The position numbers and the translations under genes were made by a program. A stretch of DNA of 64,000 nucleotides from Centroberyx gerrardi (taxonomy: Eukaryota; Chordata; Actinopteri; Beryciformes; Berycidae), in assembly GCF_048128805.1 (NCBI RefSeq), contig NC_136000.1:13784854-13848853 (forward strand), written 5' to 3'. The notes below the pieces were generated by a model. It worked only from the letters and a program-made list of their open reading frames with translations, made no database searches and was not told the origin of the DNA. Below, in pieces: positions 1 to 14,300 of the stretch. How positions within the stretch are numbered: position 1 is the first letter of the stretch; every line of letters starts with the position of its first letter.

Positions 1-128
1 CTGTAGTAATCACAAATGAGATGGCTTGCCCATCACAATTCACAAGCTCTCCATTGAAATTATATTATTTGCACTTTGTAATGACATTTTTAAATTGTTG
101 TTTACATTCTAGTAAGCCTAGACATTAC

Positions 129-304
129 CATGGGGGAGCGTCCATAGGCTGCAGCTGCTGCAACGCTCATCTGAGGGGAGATGTGCAGACCAGCATACAC
201 ACCAGGACTAGTCAGGCCTCCATTCATTTCATGATGGCCCATCATGGCAAAGGGAGTAGGGTAGGAGCCTGCGATGGACAGAGGGGTACGCAAAGCTGGG
301 GCTG
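129..304 (-). CDS. tle3: tle3 coding exon 13, SP domain (last in window)
   Basis: 176 nt completing a split Ala, then [20 protein letters not shown] onward to [11 protein letters not shown]. The donor GTAATG is less canonical than most others in the gene. The next exon, leading into the WD40 repeats, is left of the window; bases 1-128 are intron. Confidence 0.93.
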
Positions 305-1990
305 CTGCAGACAGGAAGAAGAAAAGGATATCAGTATGTAACACACTAGAACCTCTTGGTTTCTAGAGAAGGTCTGAACAAGAGAGTGCTACTAACCGAG
401 AGCCTCCATGCCTGGTGGTTTGCCCAGGATGGGCCTGAGCCCGGGGGTGGAGCTGGTGCCAGGGGTGGGGGCATCGTTGCGGGGGGTGGGGGTGTTGGAC
501 TTGAGGCCAGGCGTGGAGGATTTGTCATTCTGTCGAGGGAAAGAGAGAGCAAGCACAGTCACAATCCCGAAACCAGGCACTGTGCAGACTGACAATTTGA
601 GAGCAAACTGAACTTAATCCAATCTAATTCTGACAACCCCCATAGTCCTGCAGAGCTATAAACTGCTATTTATTCCAAAACCTATTACAGCCACAATGGA
701 GATGGAGCCGTTTTTATCCCCTTACTGCTTTGGCTTTAATCTTTTAGTGAGGCAGAGGGGAAAAAAATCCTGGAATAGTTAAATACATTGAGCTATTAAC
801 AGAGAAGACCTGACTGATCCTGATGCAGGACAACATTATCCCTGACATTTAGTCATGCACTTAAAGCACCGACAGCCATTCCTAATCCATTGCAGAAACG
901 TCCTAGATTTATTTGCACATATCCCTTTGCTCTCTGCAATTCTCATTTAAACTCCTTTCTGTCCCAGTTTGTTCATAACTCTCCTGGCGTCTTACATGAC
1001 TGAGCTCCTTGGCCTTGGAGGATGGGGTGCTTCCGGACGACGCCACCGACGCAGGACTGTTGGGTGTGTCCTTCTTTGGGGGGCGGGGCTTGTCAATGCC
1101 ATTTTCAGGTGGCGAGTGGGCTGGGCTTGCCCGTGGGGTGGCAGGGTCCTAGAGAAACATGGCAAATAGATTTTATGACATTAGTGCACTGTAATGTAAC
1201 TTCATCACGGTAGATGTCAATATGCCATTTACATCTACATGCTGGCTGCGCTCACCTCATTAGACACATCTACCACCAGGTCGTCACTTTTCTCTCCGTC
1301 ACTGTCCTGTAAATACAATTGGAAAATAGTCAACTTAATAGACCTCTTATTAATGAATCATTACCTCGTCCAGAGTCTCTAACCACAGGAGGGCATAGTG
1401 ACTTACATATCTGCTCATGCTGTCCTTCTCCTCCACTTTGCGTTTCTTGGAGTCTAAACTGTAGTCAGAGGAGCTGCGGTGTTTCTCGCTGGCTGTGCGT
1501 AAGCTTTCTGATGGGGATATAGAGTTATTCTGCAAAGGAAAAACCAAACATAGGCTTTATTACCATTTCTTCATTCATTCAACAGAGGAGTGAATCATTC
1601 ATGCATTGCAAGTTCACAGAGAGCACACTGTGCCAATCCAAACACTAAAAATGCCTCATTCACACGACTATGGATGCCACAGACTCTTAAAATGCAGCTG
1701 TAGGCCAGTTCCAAACAGTACCCTGACACCAGCCAAGCCCCATCTCACACACAAGCCTGTCCCTGGCCACACAACAGAATGGGCCGTTATCTGAACTGAA
1801 AGGGGGAGGGCTTGTTTTCTAAGCTGGGCTCCCTCCTCCTCATAACTGGACAACAAACAGCCTCACAGGGACATGAGCAGTGTGTTGTGGCTGAACAGAG
1901 GCCCTTTTCTCTGGAGTCAGTCAGGCTAAGCGTGAGAGAGAGAGGGGGAGAGAGAGACACACACATACACACAGGGAGAGACGAGAGGGG

Positions 1991-2032
<42 letters not shown>

Positions 2033-5000
2033 CACAGACAGAGAAAGAGAGAGAGAGTGTCTGTGTTGTGGGCATTGATTGCCACGGCGCGCTTGGGCAC
2101 CATGTCAGTTCAGGCTTTGAGCGCCGAGATAAAGAAAGAGGAATCTATATCCTGCCAGTGGGCACGGCAGCGTGGGACTGACTGGTGCTTCTTCACGGAG
2201 GCTGCCCACACAGGCTGGGACAGCTCACTCCAAACGCCAACAGAATGGGAGGAACTAGGCAGGTGTCCAGCGGGCTTTCACAGGAGTTTGCCATTTGCCT
2301 GTAAACTGCCAAGTTTTCCTGATTCCCTCTGTCCCTTCCTCTGAGGACCAAAGCAACAACATGGACTAAGTCAACGGCAGCCCAGAGAAGTGAACAATGG
2401 CCGATGGACTAGCAGTCTGGGCAAAGGGCCACTGTCTGCATAATGGCTGACCTTTAAAGAGATGCTTAGCGTGACTCATTAACCAAAGTCACCACTCTGC
2501 TATCAGATGACCTGGGACAAGAGCACAGCAACAAAACAGGCCCGCTAATCGCCCCAGGAGTTCCATTTCTTCAGACATGACTGCACCCATTCAGCTGGCC
2601 CAGCCTACAGAAACACAATCTCACAGGCCCATCACAAGCCATCAGAGATCGCAGCCATTCAAATAAAATGCTTTAGCAGGTCCAGCCAGACAGGGTGGAG
2701 AAAAAGAATAGAAAACAATTCTGCATTTGTGTTCATAAATATTCATCACAAGCAAAGGAGGAGAAAGAGTGAGCTGGTAAACAAGGGAGACAGTAGAAGG
2801 GATCAAATAAATCCTTTAAGAAGGGGAAGTCCAAGTCTTTCTTTAATTGTGATGAAATTACAAGGCTTCTAATCTCTCCAGCGTGATACGAGTCATTTCC
2901 CTTCTGGATTAAATGCACAGGGCTTATATTACAAACCTCATTTCCCATTAATCATTTTATTGAAAGCAGATTATAGCAGTGCATGAGTGCAGCCTTAGCA
3001 TGCGGTTAGCAACAATTTTTACTTGACATTTCCAGAGACAAATTGGAAATGTGATGGGTTATGAAACCAACAAGGCCTCTCGTGCAACGAAAACAATTGA
3101 GGGTTTGGACACTCACCGTGTTCTCTGTATCGCAGGAATCATGATGGGCGGCCGAGGTGATGATGATAAACCAAGTGGAGCAAAGAGAAAAACAAGTCAG
3201 TTAGCTTATCATAACAGATGCTGGTGGCAGAAAGTGAGAGATTCAACTGGAGGGCACAAGGCCCCTCTTATCACCGTTTGTTGGAGCTGTTGAATAGCTT
3301 ATGCAGTCATGGGCTGGGAATGTACCAGCTCATTACCCAGACAGAATGTGAGCAGACAGGATGTGCTCCTCACCTAAGGGCCTGAGGACTCTGCTCTAAA
3401 GAGTCAGAATCACTCTGCACTATATTAGCATTTCCCTGTTTTACATCTATTCACTTGTGTTCAAATTAAGATCACACACATTCAATTCCTCCAAATAAAC
3501 GGGTTAAGCGGCCCATACCCGTTTGGTCACCAGGATGCCTGAGCTAAAGCGCTCACCTCTGTGCTCGAGATCATGGTGGTTCTTCTCGTCCTTCACTGGG
3601 AGATGGGCCTGGCTGCCCAGGGCGCCCAGTGCCAGCAGGCCAGAGCCAGAGCCCGTCACTGGGGGGATGCCAGGGGGCTGCAGGCCTGAGGGGTGGGGCG
3701 GCAGCTGGACAGGAGGCCCGTGAGCAGCATGGGAGAGGTGCTGTGCCTGGAGCTGCTGCTGCTGTAGGTAGACAGGGAGATAGACAGACAGACAACAAGT
3801 GGGTCAGAGGGAAAAGGCAAAGAGACGCCACACACTAAACACGAGCCTGATCAGTTAAACCCCAGATATTAGCACATTCACACATCTATTACTGTCAGGA
3901 TCAGAGAGCAATCCCTGTCAGTGCTATTTCCATACCAGACCAGGGTGGCATAAGCCCCAGATCTGTGCCGAGGAAAGTAGAAGTTATGACTAACGATCAA
4001 CTGCTCAACACGTCTAATGCATGAGACACGGGGATCGAAACACTCAATCACACAGCGGAGTTAGTACACTACACACTGGGGTGAACACTGAACAATAGGA
4101 ATATATATCATACTATATTAATGACAAACAACAAAGCAAAGTTTGATCCAACCATGCAGCTTAATACAGAGGAATCATTCGACATAGCGTAAACTAGCAC
4201 ATTTCATACTGCAGCACCACAACACTCCTAAGCCATCAGTGAGTTGGGCAATCCTCTTAAGGGAGCGTCCCAAAGCTGGTGTAGGAATCTGTCAGCCTGT
4301 GGGCTAAACAACTACCTGCTTTTTTAAACACTTCAAAAACACAACCTGCCTCCATTTACTCCTCACATATTCACATTCCTGGATTAACAGAACATGAATC
4401 ATTTGCACACCCAAACTTTAAGAGACCGAGGGAACAGCAAGTGCCAGAAGCTGGCTCTTTCTCTCCGTGTGTGTGTGTGTGTGTGTGTGCCTGGAAGGCT
4501 GCTCCAGGAGCCAGGACCAGGGGTCCCATGCTGGCACTCAGTCAACCCTCCAATATTCACCATCAATATTTGAAAGGCACAGGGAAATGGATGGGAGTTA
4601 AAAGGCACTCAGCATGGAAGTAAGCAGTTTAAAGCAAGGTTAAATAATACTTAGCTGAGACACCAATAAAAACATCAGCAATTTATTACCCGTCTACGAG
4701 CCAGCTGAATAATTCAGCGGCTGTTATGGCATGCACCTCCTCGCTTTTACAAGACTGACTTCAATCAGTGACCATTTATGGTTATTTCCAAAATATTAGG
4801 TACTTTGTAATGTCTGAGGAGGTGGTACAGCACAATACTATGTGACGCATCTGCCTAACACATGGAGAATAGTTAAAAATACATTGATTCAGTAGGAACT
4901 GCCCCCACATTCAGTTTTAGCAGACGACAGGGATATTCAGCAGGTCTTATGAGGGCACATACTACCACAATATTTCCATAAAAATCCTATCTGGAGGGGC

Positions 5001-5187
5001 ATTTTAATTGCTTCTCGCCTTCTACATTATCTGCCCAGCAGGTGGAGTGGACTAGATTGGAGAATGGTGGAGTAGTATATCGCTGGGGATTTGAACTTGC
5101 AACCTTGCCCTCTACTCCATAGGGCAGTTGTCAATCCAATTATAAAATGTGCCTAAAAGAGACAGATAGGGAGGAGAGAGAGAGAGG

Positions 5188-5246
<59 letters not shown>

Positions 5247-5270
5247 TAGAGAAAGAGGGGGAGGAATAGT

Positions 5271-5325
<55 letters not shown>

Positions 5326-8300
5326 ATAATATTATGTCCATGAGGGAAATTAAGGAGCCAGTTCATTGGCAGGGGAGAGCCATCCTTGCTCATTGTGTTT
5401 AATGAGGCACTGATGGGTAATATGCATGGCTGATCAGCCAGAGCCCTCATTAGAGGGCCATAAATGAAGACAATAATAAATAAAGAAAGGAGGCTGGCCT
5501 ATTCCCTCTAATTTAATATTCCGAGATAAAGACCTACTCTTTGGCCTCTTTTTCTCAGAGTGAGTATAGCTACAGAAAAAAAAACCTCACAGGCAAAATT
5601 GAGCAAATCTATTACAGTCTCTTGTGTACTAACTAAACTAACTATAGTGAAACACATAGCACTCGGGCAGGACTAATGTCATGCAACATGCACAAGCCCT
5701 CAAGCCCCTTCTCTGTGTGCACACACCAAGTCCATTAACTCCAGCATGGCACATACAGATATCTCTGGATGCCACTGACCATGAGAGCTGGGTAGGCAGC
5801 TTGCTGCTGCTGGGAAGAAGGAGGACAGAGACTGGTCAGGGTGACTTCCCACACACTACATGATGATATACTATAATCAATGGTGTTAGGAAAAGAATAA
5901 AAAAAATGTATTTATCTTTAACCCATTGTTTAACATCCCATTTAAACAAGCAGTGAACACGTTAAGGCTTCATCTAGGTGGCCTCTCACTGGGGGAAACG
6001 TGGGCTTAGCTGAACTGCTTCTTGGCTGACTTCAATATTGTGTGTTTTCTAATCAAACGGGTACCGCCACCAGTCAGCAGGATCATCTCAACACTAGCAG
6101 CTGCCCTAGTTGCATCCTATTAATGGCCCTCAGCCCCATCAATAAGGCATGCAGCTGGCTCCTGGATGCTGCCTGTCTGCCTGCTTGCCTGGCACGCTCT
6201 TTCACCCCACCTTGCTTTACAATATGCATGAGGACTTTGGCATGCCTACAGAGCTTCTCCTCAATGAATAACTAATGGAAAGGTATTCGTAAAACATAGC
6301 TACATTTCCCCCTCCACTGACATGTGCAACCAGGATGACTTGGGTATGAGAGGAGGCCTGACTGTTTCATATAACAGGCAAAGTGCCAAACTAGACCATA
6401 TATGCAAATCATGAATGGGCAACTCCAATATTTAGATTTGTACTCCTATTCCTTCTGAAAGATAGACAATGACCAGCAGATAGCAAGAGTGAACTTGTCA
6501 CCGCTATTCCAATTCCACACGTACAGCAATATTCCAGTATTATGTCATTTCAAATATCAACATTATATGATCAGGAACCACAACCCAAACTGCTTTTCTT
6601 AAGAACAACTGTAGGTCTAGTCTGTTTTGGCAAAAGTGTAATAAAGCATCTGCTTCAGTCCGGCAGATAAAAAACAAATAGCTCTCCATCACCTCAAGAC
6701 ACCTACTCAGACAAATTCCAGGGAGCAATTATCCTGGAATGAAAGGTCACCAAGGGGGCATTAATTGAATTCCAATATGTGCCTCCAGTCATCAAGTCAG
6801 CCATTCAGGCCGGCCTCTTGTGCATGCTAAAGACCCTGCAAAGATGCAACTCCAGTAATAAGATCACTGATAGCATGGGGTTTGTATTGGGGGTGAAACT
6901 AATCAGTTCTCTAGTAGGAGGACAGGGTGGATGCAGCTGATCAATGAGGAGCAGATGGCATGTTGAAGCTGTGATGAAGACCATACATTAGTGCCCTGTG
7001 CTGTGCAAAGCAGACTGCAGACCTGAGCTGTGATGGCTGACTGCTGTGTGTACTGTCTCAGCTAGCTAGCAGCGCTGGCTGTGTTCTGCTCACCCTCTGC
7101 CTTTTAATTCCCTCAGCTATCCAGGTCAGCAGTGAGGGATGAGGCTCCTCGTTAAAACCTTAGCCAATTAAAGCAATACAGGCTGCGAAGGGGATCTCAA
7201 GAGCTCCCAGGCTCGCATTTATAAACACACAACAAGGCAGTGAAGATACCACCGAGACCAAAGCTGGAACAACAGACCAGCTCTCAAGTGCTACACTCAT
7301 TGTGTATATAGTTTGGATTCATTGCTCAAAAATAAAGCATTAGATTGGAACAAAATGAGATTTAGAAAATGTATGAAAGAATCAATGGGAGAGGCAAATC
7401 TGCACTTTAACTTTAGTGGGGGGTTTATCCCATTCTATTCACTGTTCACATGCAACAGGATTGTTTATAACTAGTGATCATCTCATGTGCAGGTTTGCCC
7501 CTAACCAAGGTCAAATAAAGGAATAAAAGGGGGTATACACACGGTGAGAGGCAGATTGGGAAGTCCACGTACCCCGATGATGGCATTCAGCTCGGTCATA
7601 GTCACCTGCTTAGCCCGCTCAACTGCCTGAGCAACCTGCTGTTGGTGCTGTGGGAAGACATTTACAAAAGGAGATGCTTAATGGGACATGCCAACATCTA
7701 TCACACACCCACACTCATTTAACTGTAAATTTCACGCTTAATATTCACAGCACTACTGCAGTTTTAAAAAAAGGGGGGCAAATGTCAAACACAATTATTC
7801 AAAACTGCCTAACCTTAAAATTTTGAAGCAGTATCTTTAGAATACAGGCCTCTTGACAAAATAAGCACCATAACAACAACTGACTGTTCTTTGGTACTAA
7901 AATGTGACACTGTATGGTGGGCGCATTCAAAACTCACCTCTTGTGACAGGAAAGGCATAATTTGAGCTAAAATTGCGTTGAGCCGTTTGGCAATCTCCGT
8001 CTGGAAAACAAAAGAGGAGCAAATGAGATGGTAAAGTATGAAACAGACAGTGACTTCATATAACCCCCCTTTAATGTTTACACCGATTAAGTCAATTACT
8101 GCGGCAATCAGAACTGCTTGACTCAACATCCTCTAAACAGCATGATATTGACATTTGAAATATTTAAAACATTAGGAGAGCCCAGGGGGATGGAGCACAG
8201 CTGTGCTGAGAGTGCACTCCACACTAAACGGATATGAGCAGGCAGAGTGCTGCTGTGTTGAGAGGATCCTCTCTCACTCTGCCCTCATCTGCGACTCAAC

Positions 8301-11300
8301 TGTCCTGCAGTTAACCTCAGTTAAACCACGTTGCCACACCCAGGAAGTCAGCCCCACTAACCAAACTTCCCTGTTTATTTACATATGACAATGTAGGCTA
8401 ATTACATTATAGGTTATAGCTGAACATTGAACAAAGGGTACAGACCATAATGACCTCTTGGGCAACGCACTTCAAATCTATGATCAATACCATTAGAGGA
8501 CAACTACCAGCCTGTAAATGTTGGAGTGCGGTCTTCTAAGGCCTGGTCTTTCAAAGTCTAGGCCATTTCTCATTGCAGTCAACTGCACCCCCAACACCCT
8601 CCTAGCCTCCCATCCATCCACTGAGCCCTGCCTCCATTCTTCTGCCTGTCTGCCCACTGCCATGGCAACGGCTGCAGCCCTATCTTGCTGGGATCATTAT
8701 GCAAATGGCACCTCTGCTTGACCGTAACAGGCTTTAAAATCATATTACGTGCTTGGAGGCAGGTCATTAAATTGAATTTTCAGCCTGTCGATCAGATGAA
8801 CATAGCAAATGAATGGTGGATAAAAAGAGCAGTGGGAGGAGGTGTGCGGGAGGGGTGTGATCCACTCCCCCCCTGTAAAAACATTGCACAGCCAGCCTGT
8901 CCTGCCTCCCTCGTCCAGGGATGGGAGACGAGACATCAGCAGCCTCTCAGGTTCAAGCTCTGCACTGGGAGCAGAAAAATAACAGTGCCAAAGCTACATC
9001 ATCTATGGAATTTATGAGCTGCAGTTCAACCCAGGGCCACTGCGGAACACAAACACATCACAGGGATTTTCTCCGATTTTTCATTTGGAGCAGCACACAC
9101 AATGTACTTTGCAGACCGCCAGCTTATTTATTACACATGGCAGAAATGCCAGGCAGTTTTGGCAGCCAGACATATTACCTCTGGACAGAGCCAGGGAGAT
9201 TGGAGAGTAATGTCCAACAGAACGAGCCCCGCTGACCCAAGCTGCTACAGCGATAGCCACTTTGCCGAGAAGGCCAGTGGGACAAAAAACAAGCTGAAGT
9301 TTAAATATCAGATGAAACAAACCAAAGCCTGGGATCAGAGGCAATAATCCGAAACACCTATATGGTAGCATGTGATACAGAAGGTACAGTAGTCATCTGG
9401 ATAAGATTATTCATTACTTTCTGCAGACAAGAAAGACGCAGAACTCCAGTCTCCTGTGATAAACAAAAATCGTGACCTATAACCAACCAAGCAATTAAAG
9501 GGCTGGATAAAGGTTTTATGGGCATTAGTATTAATGCTATGTAGTAAGTGCTCTAGCAAGAGCTCAAGAAGGCCCTCAGAAATGGTTGAAAAGCTACAGA
9601 GCTTGTATAATCCATGTTTGTTGAGATAAGCCATGTCAATAGCAGTCGAACATTTGACAGGATTTGTGAAAAGGCCTTGAGCGCACAGTCCATTCCTCTG
9701 TAGCTTAGTGTCATGGTGACAGCTGGCTAAGAGAGGTCAGGAGGTGGCTGATCCAATGTGCCCTAAACAACTGGCTGCCTCTACACTCTCACAACACAAC
9801 ATGCAAATACATGGAAATAGGCATCAACTCAGCTGGCCAGTGCTGTCAAAATAGATACAGTGCAGGGCTGGGAGGATTTTTCATTCTGCTGGCAGATAAA
9901 AATGGGGCTGTTGTCGCTTTAAGCAGATGACAGCCTGGCCCTTGAGAGGCCAGCTTTGCGCTGCTGCTACACAATTACAGGTACTCGGACCTGTGTAGCA
10001 CCACTTTAAGAGCACTCTCAGGCTGGCCTGTCAACGGCGTGCAGAAAGCTATTTGTCTGTTGCTATCAGCGATGGGAAAATGGAGTGAGACACTGATGAG
10101 CATTAAATACACAGGGAAAACAACTGGTGGCGCTGGTCACATGATCCATCCATAAACAATACTTGACTAGTCAGATTCAGAGAGCCTCCAATTTGTCCAA
10201 GATGACAGCATTCTCTGTCTCCTGCTTTCTCTAGCAACAAGACAATTAGGCGTATACTTCGCTATAGTCTCATCTAAGAAACAAGCTGACGTATGTTTCC
10301 ACTAAATTGAGATGTTGCACAAAGCCTCAGAGCCTTTGTTAATGTGCAGCAAGTCCAGACCAAATTGTTAATTGACATCTGAATTTACCTGCATCGATCC
10401 GTTCTGACTAAGGCCGAGAGCCTGCCTAAATGGATGCATGCATCATTGCTATGATTTAACCTCATCAGCAGCTGTCAGGCACGTCTCTGATGCAAATGAA
10501 GACTGCAACCGTCAAACAATAAACACACTCTAACAAAAAACTTCTTAGAATAATAATACCATATCTTATAATATGATTACACTTCTGTTTGGATGTGTGG
10601 ACGTGACACCCCTCCCCCTACCTCCAGCCCCTGCCCTGAAATTATTACACTGCAGCACTCCAGCAACCAGGCAAAGATGACTGATTGGGGATATGGGAGC
10701 AATGAGGGCTGGGACGACCAGCATTTCCCCAACCACTTTTCACCACACGCCTCTTTTGTAAGAACACTGCGGACTCAGTCTGCTGGCTGACCAAGTTTGT
10801 TTTGGCCCTGAGTATGGCAGATAGTTAGCTCCTTAGCAAATGATTCCCCGGCCATGGGATCTATGTCTGTGTTACAACAACAGGTAACAGCCAAAACTGG
10901 TTGGGCTTCACTAACACCTCAGCCCCACACCCGAGGAGCTCACGGAAACAAGCACTACAGCATGGTAATTATTGGCTGACATCACACAGCAGAAATTAGC
11001 TGTATGTTTCTACATACTGTTAGGCCTGATAGAGAGGATCAGACAGCACTACCACATCAGTCCATCTGAGCTGTGCTGGTGTGCATTCTGAAATCCGCAT
11101 TATGTCTCCACACAGTAATGAAAAAGGCACAGTTAGAGGAATGGATTTCCTCACTACAAAATAAATCTCCTGGCAGGAAAATAATATGCCTATGTGCATC
11201 CAATAATCCGTCCCAACCCTGCCTGTTAACCACTCCCCATCTTCTCCTCCCCCCCCCGCCTGAGCCTTAAGCTGGGGGAGCGTGGGGGAGCTGCATGGAC

Positions 11301-14300
11301 GGGGCCCACACTGTTTGCTCACAAACACGCCGTTCAGCAGGTTAGGGCCCCGCTGATGAATTATTCAAGCGCTTCCATCAGCTCTGTTGAGGTTCCTGAT
11401 AAAAGTCAGGCGCTAAAATGGATCAGTCGATTAACCTGTTTACACAGAGCCGGCCTGTTGCCCCTCCCCCAGCTCTATTCTCCAACTCGCCTCCATCCTC
11501 CTGCTCCCATCCCCCTCCTCTCTCCTCTGGTTGGCGATAAGTGCCTGACAGAAGCTATCAGAGCAGCCCGCGCCCTGACAGACATGTGGCAGTGTGACAC
11601 ACAGCCTAGACACTGATGGATCACCCTACCACTCCAATCCGCCATGCCCCCAATGCTGTCATTAACCAAGCTAGGCTGCTGCCGGAGGACGGGACAGCCA
11701 CACCGGTTTAAAAGCAGCATACGTGGGAATCTAAGGATTACCCATTCATACATCCTTTATCTCTTCAAGCATCCGTTCAATTGATCCTTGAAGCTTTATC
11801 AATGGAGATAGAATCTTTTAATGGTACTAAGAGCATAAACAGTGAGGAAAGGACTTTTAACCCCTCCTGTAATTAATGCCCGTCTTAAAAAAAGAAAAAA
11901 ATACTGACCTATCAGCAATCCTCTCCCTTTAATCATTAAGTCAAAGGCCAGGCTTGCCAAAGTCTGCCTTTAATCTTATCAAAACACTTGGACAAATCCT
12001 GGCTTTACACCACCGGCAGATTCCAAAGAGAAGTTAGTCGTACACTGTATGTGTTGGTACGAGTGTGCGTGTGTATTGCCTACTTCCGTGTGCAGTAACC
12101 CCTTCTGTTTACAGCCTATTACCAACGGTCAGTTCAGTTCACAACCTATGAGTGGCTCCTCCTGGGTCTGACATCCCCCGACACTGTGGAAAAGCACTGG
12201 GCTGAATAAATAAGGAACATCATGGTGCCTACCTGTTTGTGCATCTCTATGTTCAGGCCATAGGACATCTCGTAATACTGAAAAGAAAACAAGAAGTTCA
12301 TTGCAGTTAATTATTTCAACGACTTGAAATCAATCAGTCACCCATACAGTCAAGTTGCGCTAATACTTATGTATGTAATTACTTTTAAATTCTTATAGAA
12401 ATGGCTATTCTTTTGCTTTTTGTTACATAATTATAATAATTTCCATTTAACTTGCATACTGATAATAGTTACACATCAATATTTGAATTGATCACTACAC
12501 TAATTATGTCATCATCACAGGGCTTTGAGCAATCTGATTGATGCCTAAATGCAATGCAGCTTCCGCAGGCAAACATGATAGGCTAACATCAGACACAAAA
12601 GGAGTAGTAGGAGCAGTTGACAGTGAATAGCTACTCTGAGTCAATATCTTGTTGCCTGTAGTGTGGGCACCAGGAAGAAAGGGTTAGATTTATTGATCAA
12701 CATCTTAAACCCTCAGATCTCCGGGATGTCTGTTTACTTAGCTTAACGCCATTGCTCAACACTCTTGATATTTCAAGCCAGGTCAGTCTGTCTGGCTGAA
12801 ATGTAATCCATGGAGCCCACAAGTGGCAGCCAGGGCAGAAATGGCTTTCCAGTCAGCGTCTATTTGATGAGGCCAATGCATTATTCAGTCCATTAGCTTC
12901 TTCGAAAATTACTCTCAAACAAGAGAGCCATTCTGTCTGAGATCAGAGCCCCACAGCCGTGGCGTAACCTGACACCCAGTGCTGGCTGTGGGATACTTTC
13001 CTACATGTTTACCTAACCTCCTCCCTGTCAGGCTGACATGTTTTTTTCCTGTGAGAAGAATGTTTAACTTAAGCCTCAATGTATTGGTTTAAGTCATCCC
13101 CTGTGTGTTTACCTAGGATAACAGAATACACTGCCACAGAAGAACCTTTTGATTGCATCATGTCTGAACAAAATTCCTGTGTCACAGGCACACCTATGTT
13201 TTGCTAAAAGGTTGCTAAAATACAGGCTAATAATTTAGGTTTACAGTGAAACCAAGACCGCTTTCGTACAAACTAAACTGCAGCATGTTCCACATCCTCC
13301 ATTTTGTTTGCAGTGGTGCATTTTCCCACACACTGCTCTGGCCCTCCTCCATCAGCTCACACCTAATTTATGGCCATGCATATGTCTGAGCGCGGTGTCT
13401 CCTAGGAGAATAATCAGATCAGCACACACAGAGGGCAACACTGCAGTCATTGACCCTTGGAGATCAGGGGCGCACTATAATAGAGCCTCAGCCCACTGCT
13501 GCCTGCCTGTCAGGAAGGTTCCTCTACAACAACCAACTACACCGAGCCCCTGGGGGCTTTCACAGGCCTGTACCTGACACTCACCCAGCCTAACCACCAC
13601 ACAGGTAAACACAATAGCCTGTCTCACTCCACCCCAACTAGATCTTCAACAAGCCTCGCAATTTGGAAGTATAATTGCTCCCTATTGTAACATAATCTTA
13701 CCATGACATAGTGGCGCTGCATCTCGGTCTTCTCATTGGCCAGTTTGTCGTACTCCACCTTAAGACTAAAATAGAAGACAAGGTGTCAATTTTCAGGCGT
13801 CGCTATCCCTTCAATAAATCAGTCACTCTTAACCACATGAGTACAGTGTGCAGAGGATAAAAACTGCAGTCTTTGTTTTTTTCCCGCAGAAGTCAACAAC
13901 CAAATATTAGCCTTAACCTACAACATTCAAGTGGGTTCAAAAGAGCGTAAATGTTGACATTAACATTCTTTGGTGATATAGTTTGTAATCATTACCTGTG
14001 ATACTGGGCTTGCAGGAACTGAAATTCATCTTTAATCCTGTCACAAGACTCTGCTACAGTGAATTTGAAGCCAGGCTGGCCAGGCTGATGTGGAGCCTGA
14101 AAGAGGGTTGTAACATCAGATCAGTCGGTCAACAGTAGAAAGATTTTTTTTTTTTACTTTCTGCATTGTGCTCCATGCTGTTGAGGGGACCTCAATAGTT
14201 CACACATTAGACTACTTTCGAGGTGACATCTCCACTGCAGTAAGTGAGATATTATCAAAGCAAAGAGGTGGCTCTCCTTCACAGCTACAGAAGTAGCAAT

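Larger units (their letters stand above)
3762..7572 (-). other. tle3: tle3 intron 6 (3.8 kb)
   Basis: Lies between exons 6 and 7. It contains a (GT)n run, a 165-bp (GA)n tract and a tRNA-SINE-like fragment, listed separately. No further exon was recognised. Confidence 0.8.

Noticed and set aside
2690..2960. Search for the longer ERESSA-type tle3 exon in the exon 8-9 intron and around it
   Set aside because: No splice-bounded sequence encoding RESS or similar was found by eye. The 8-nt microexon at 3117-3124 was the only candidate that restored the frame.
5085..5125. Possible tRNA gene
   Set aside because: Only an anticodon-arm-like hairpin and a box-B-like motif are present. The acceptor stem and D-arm/A box are not recognisable, so a SINE relic is more likely.
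5112..5450. 112-residue minus-strand frame rich in Ser-Leu
   Set aside because: Simple translation of the (GA)n tract.
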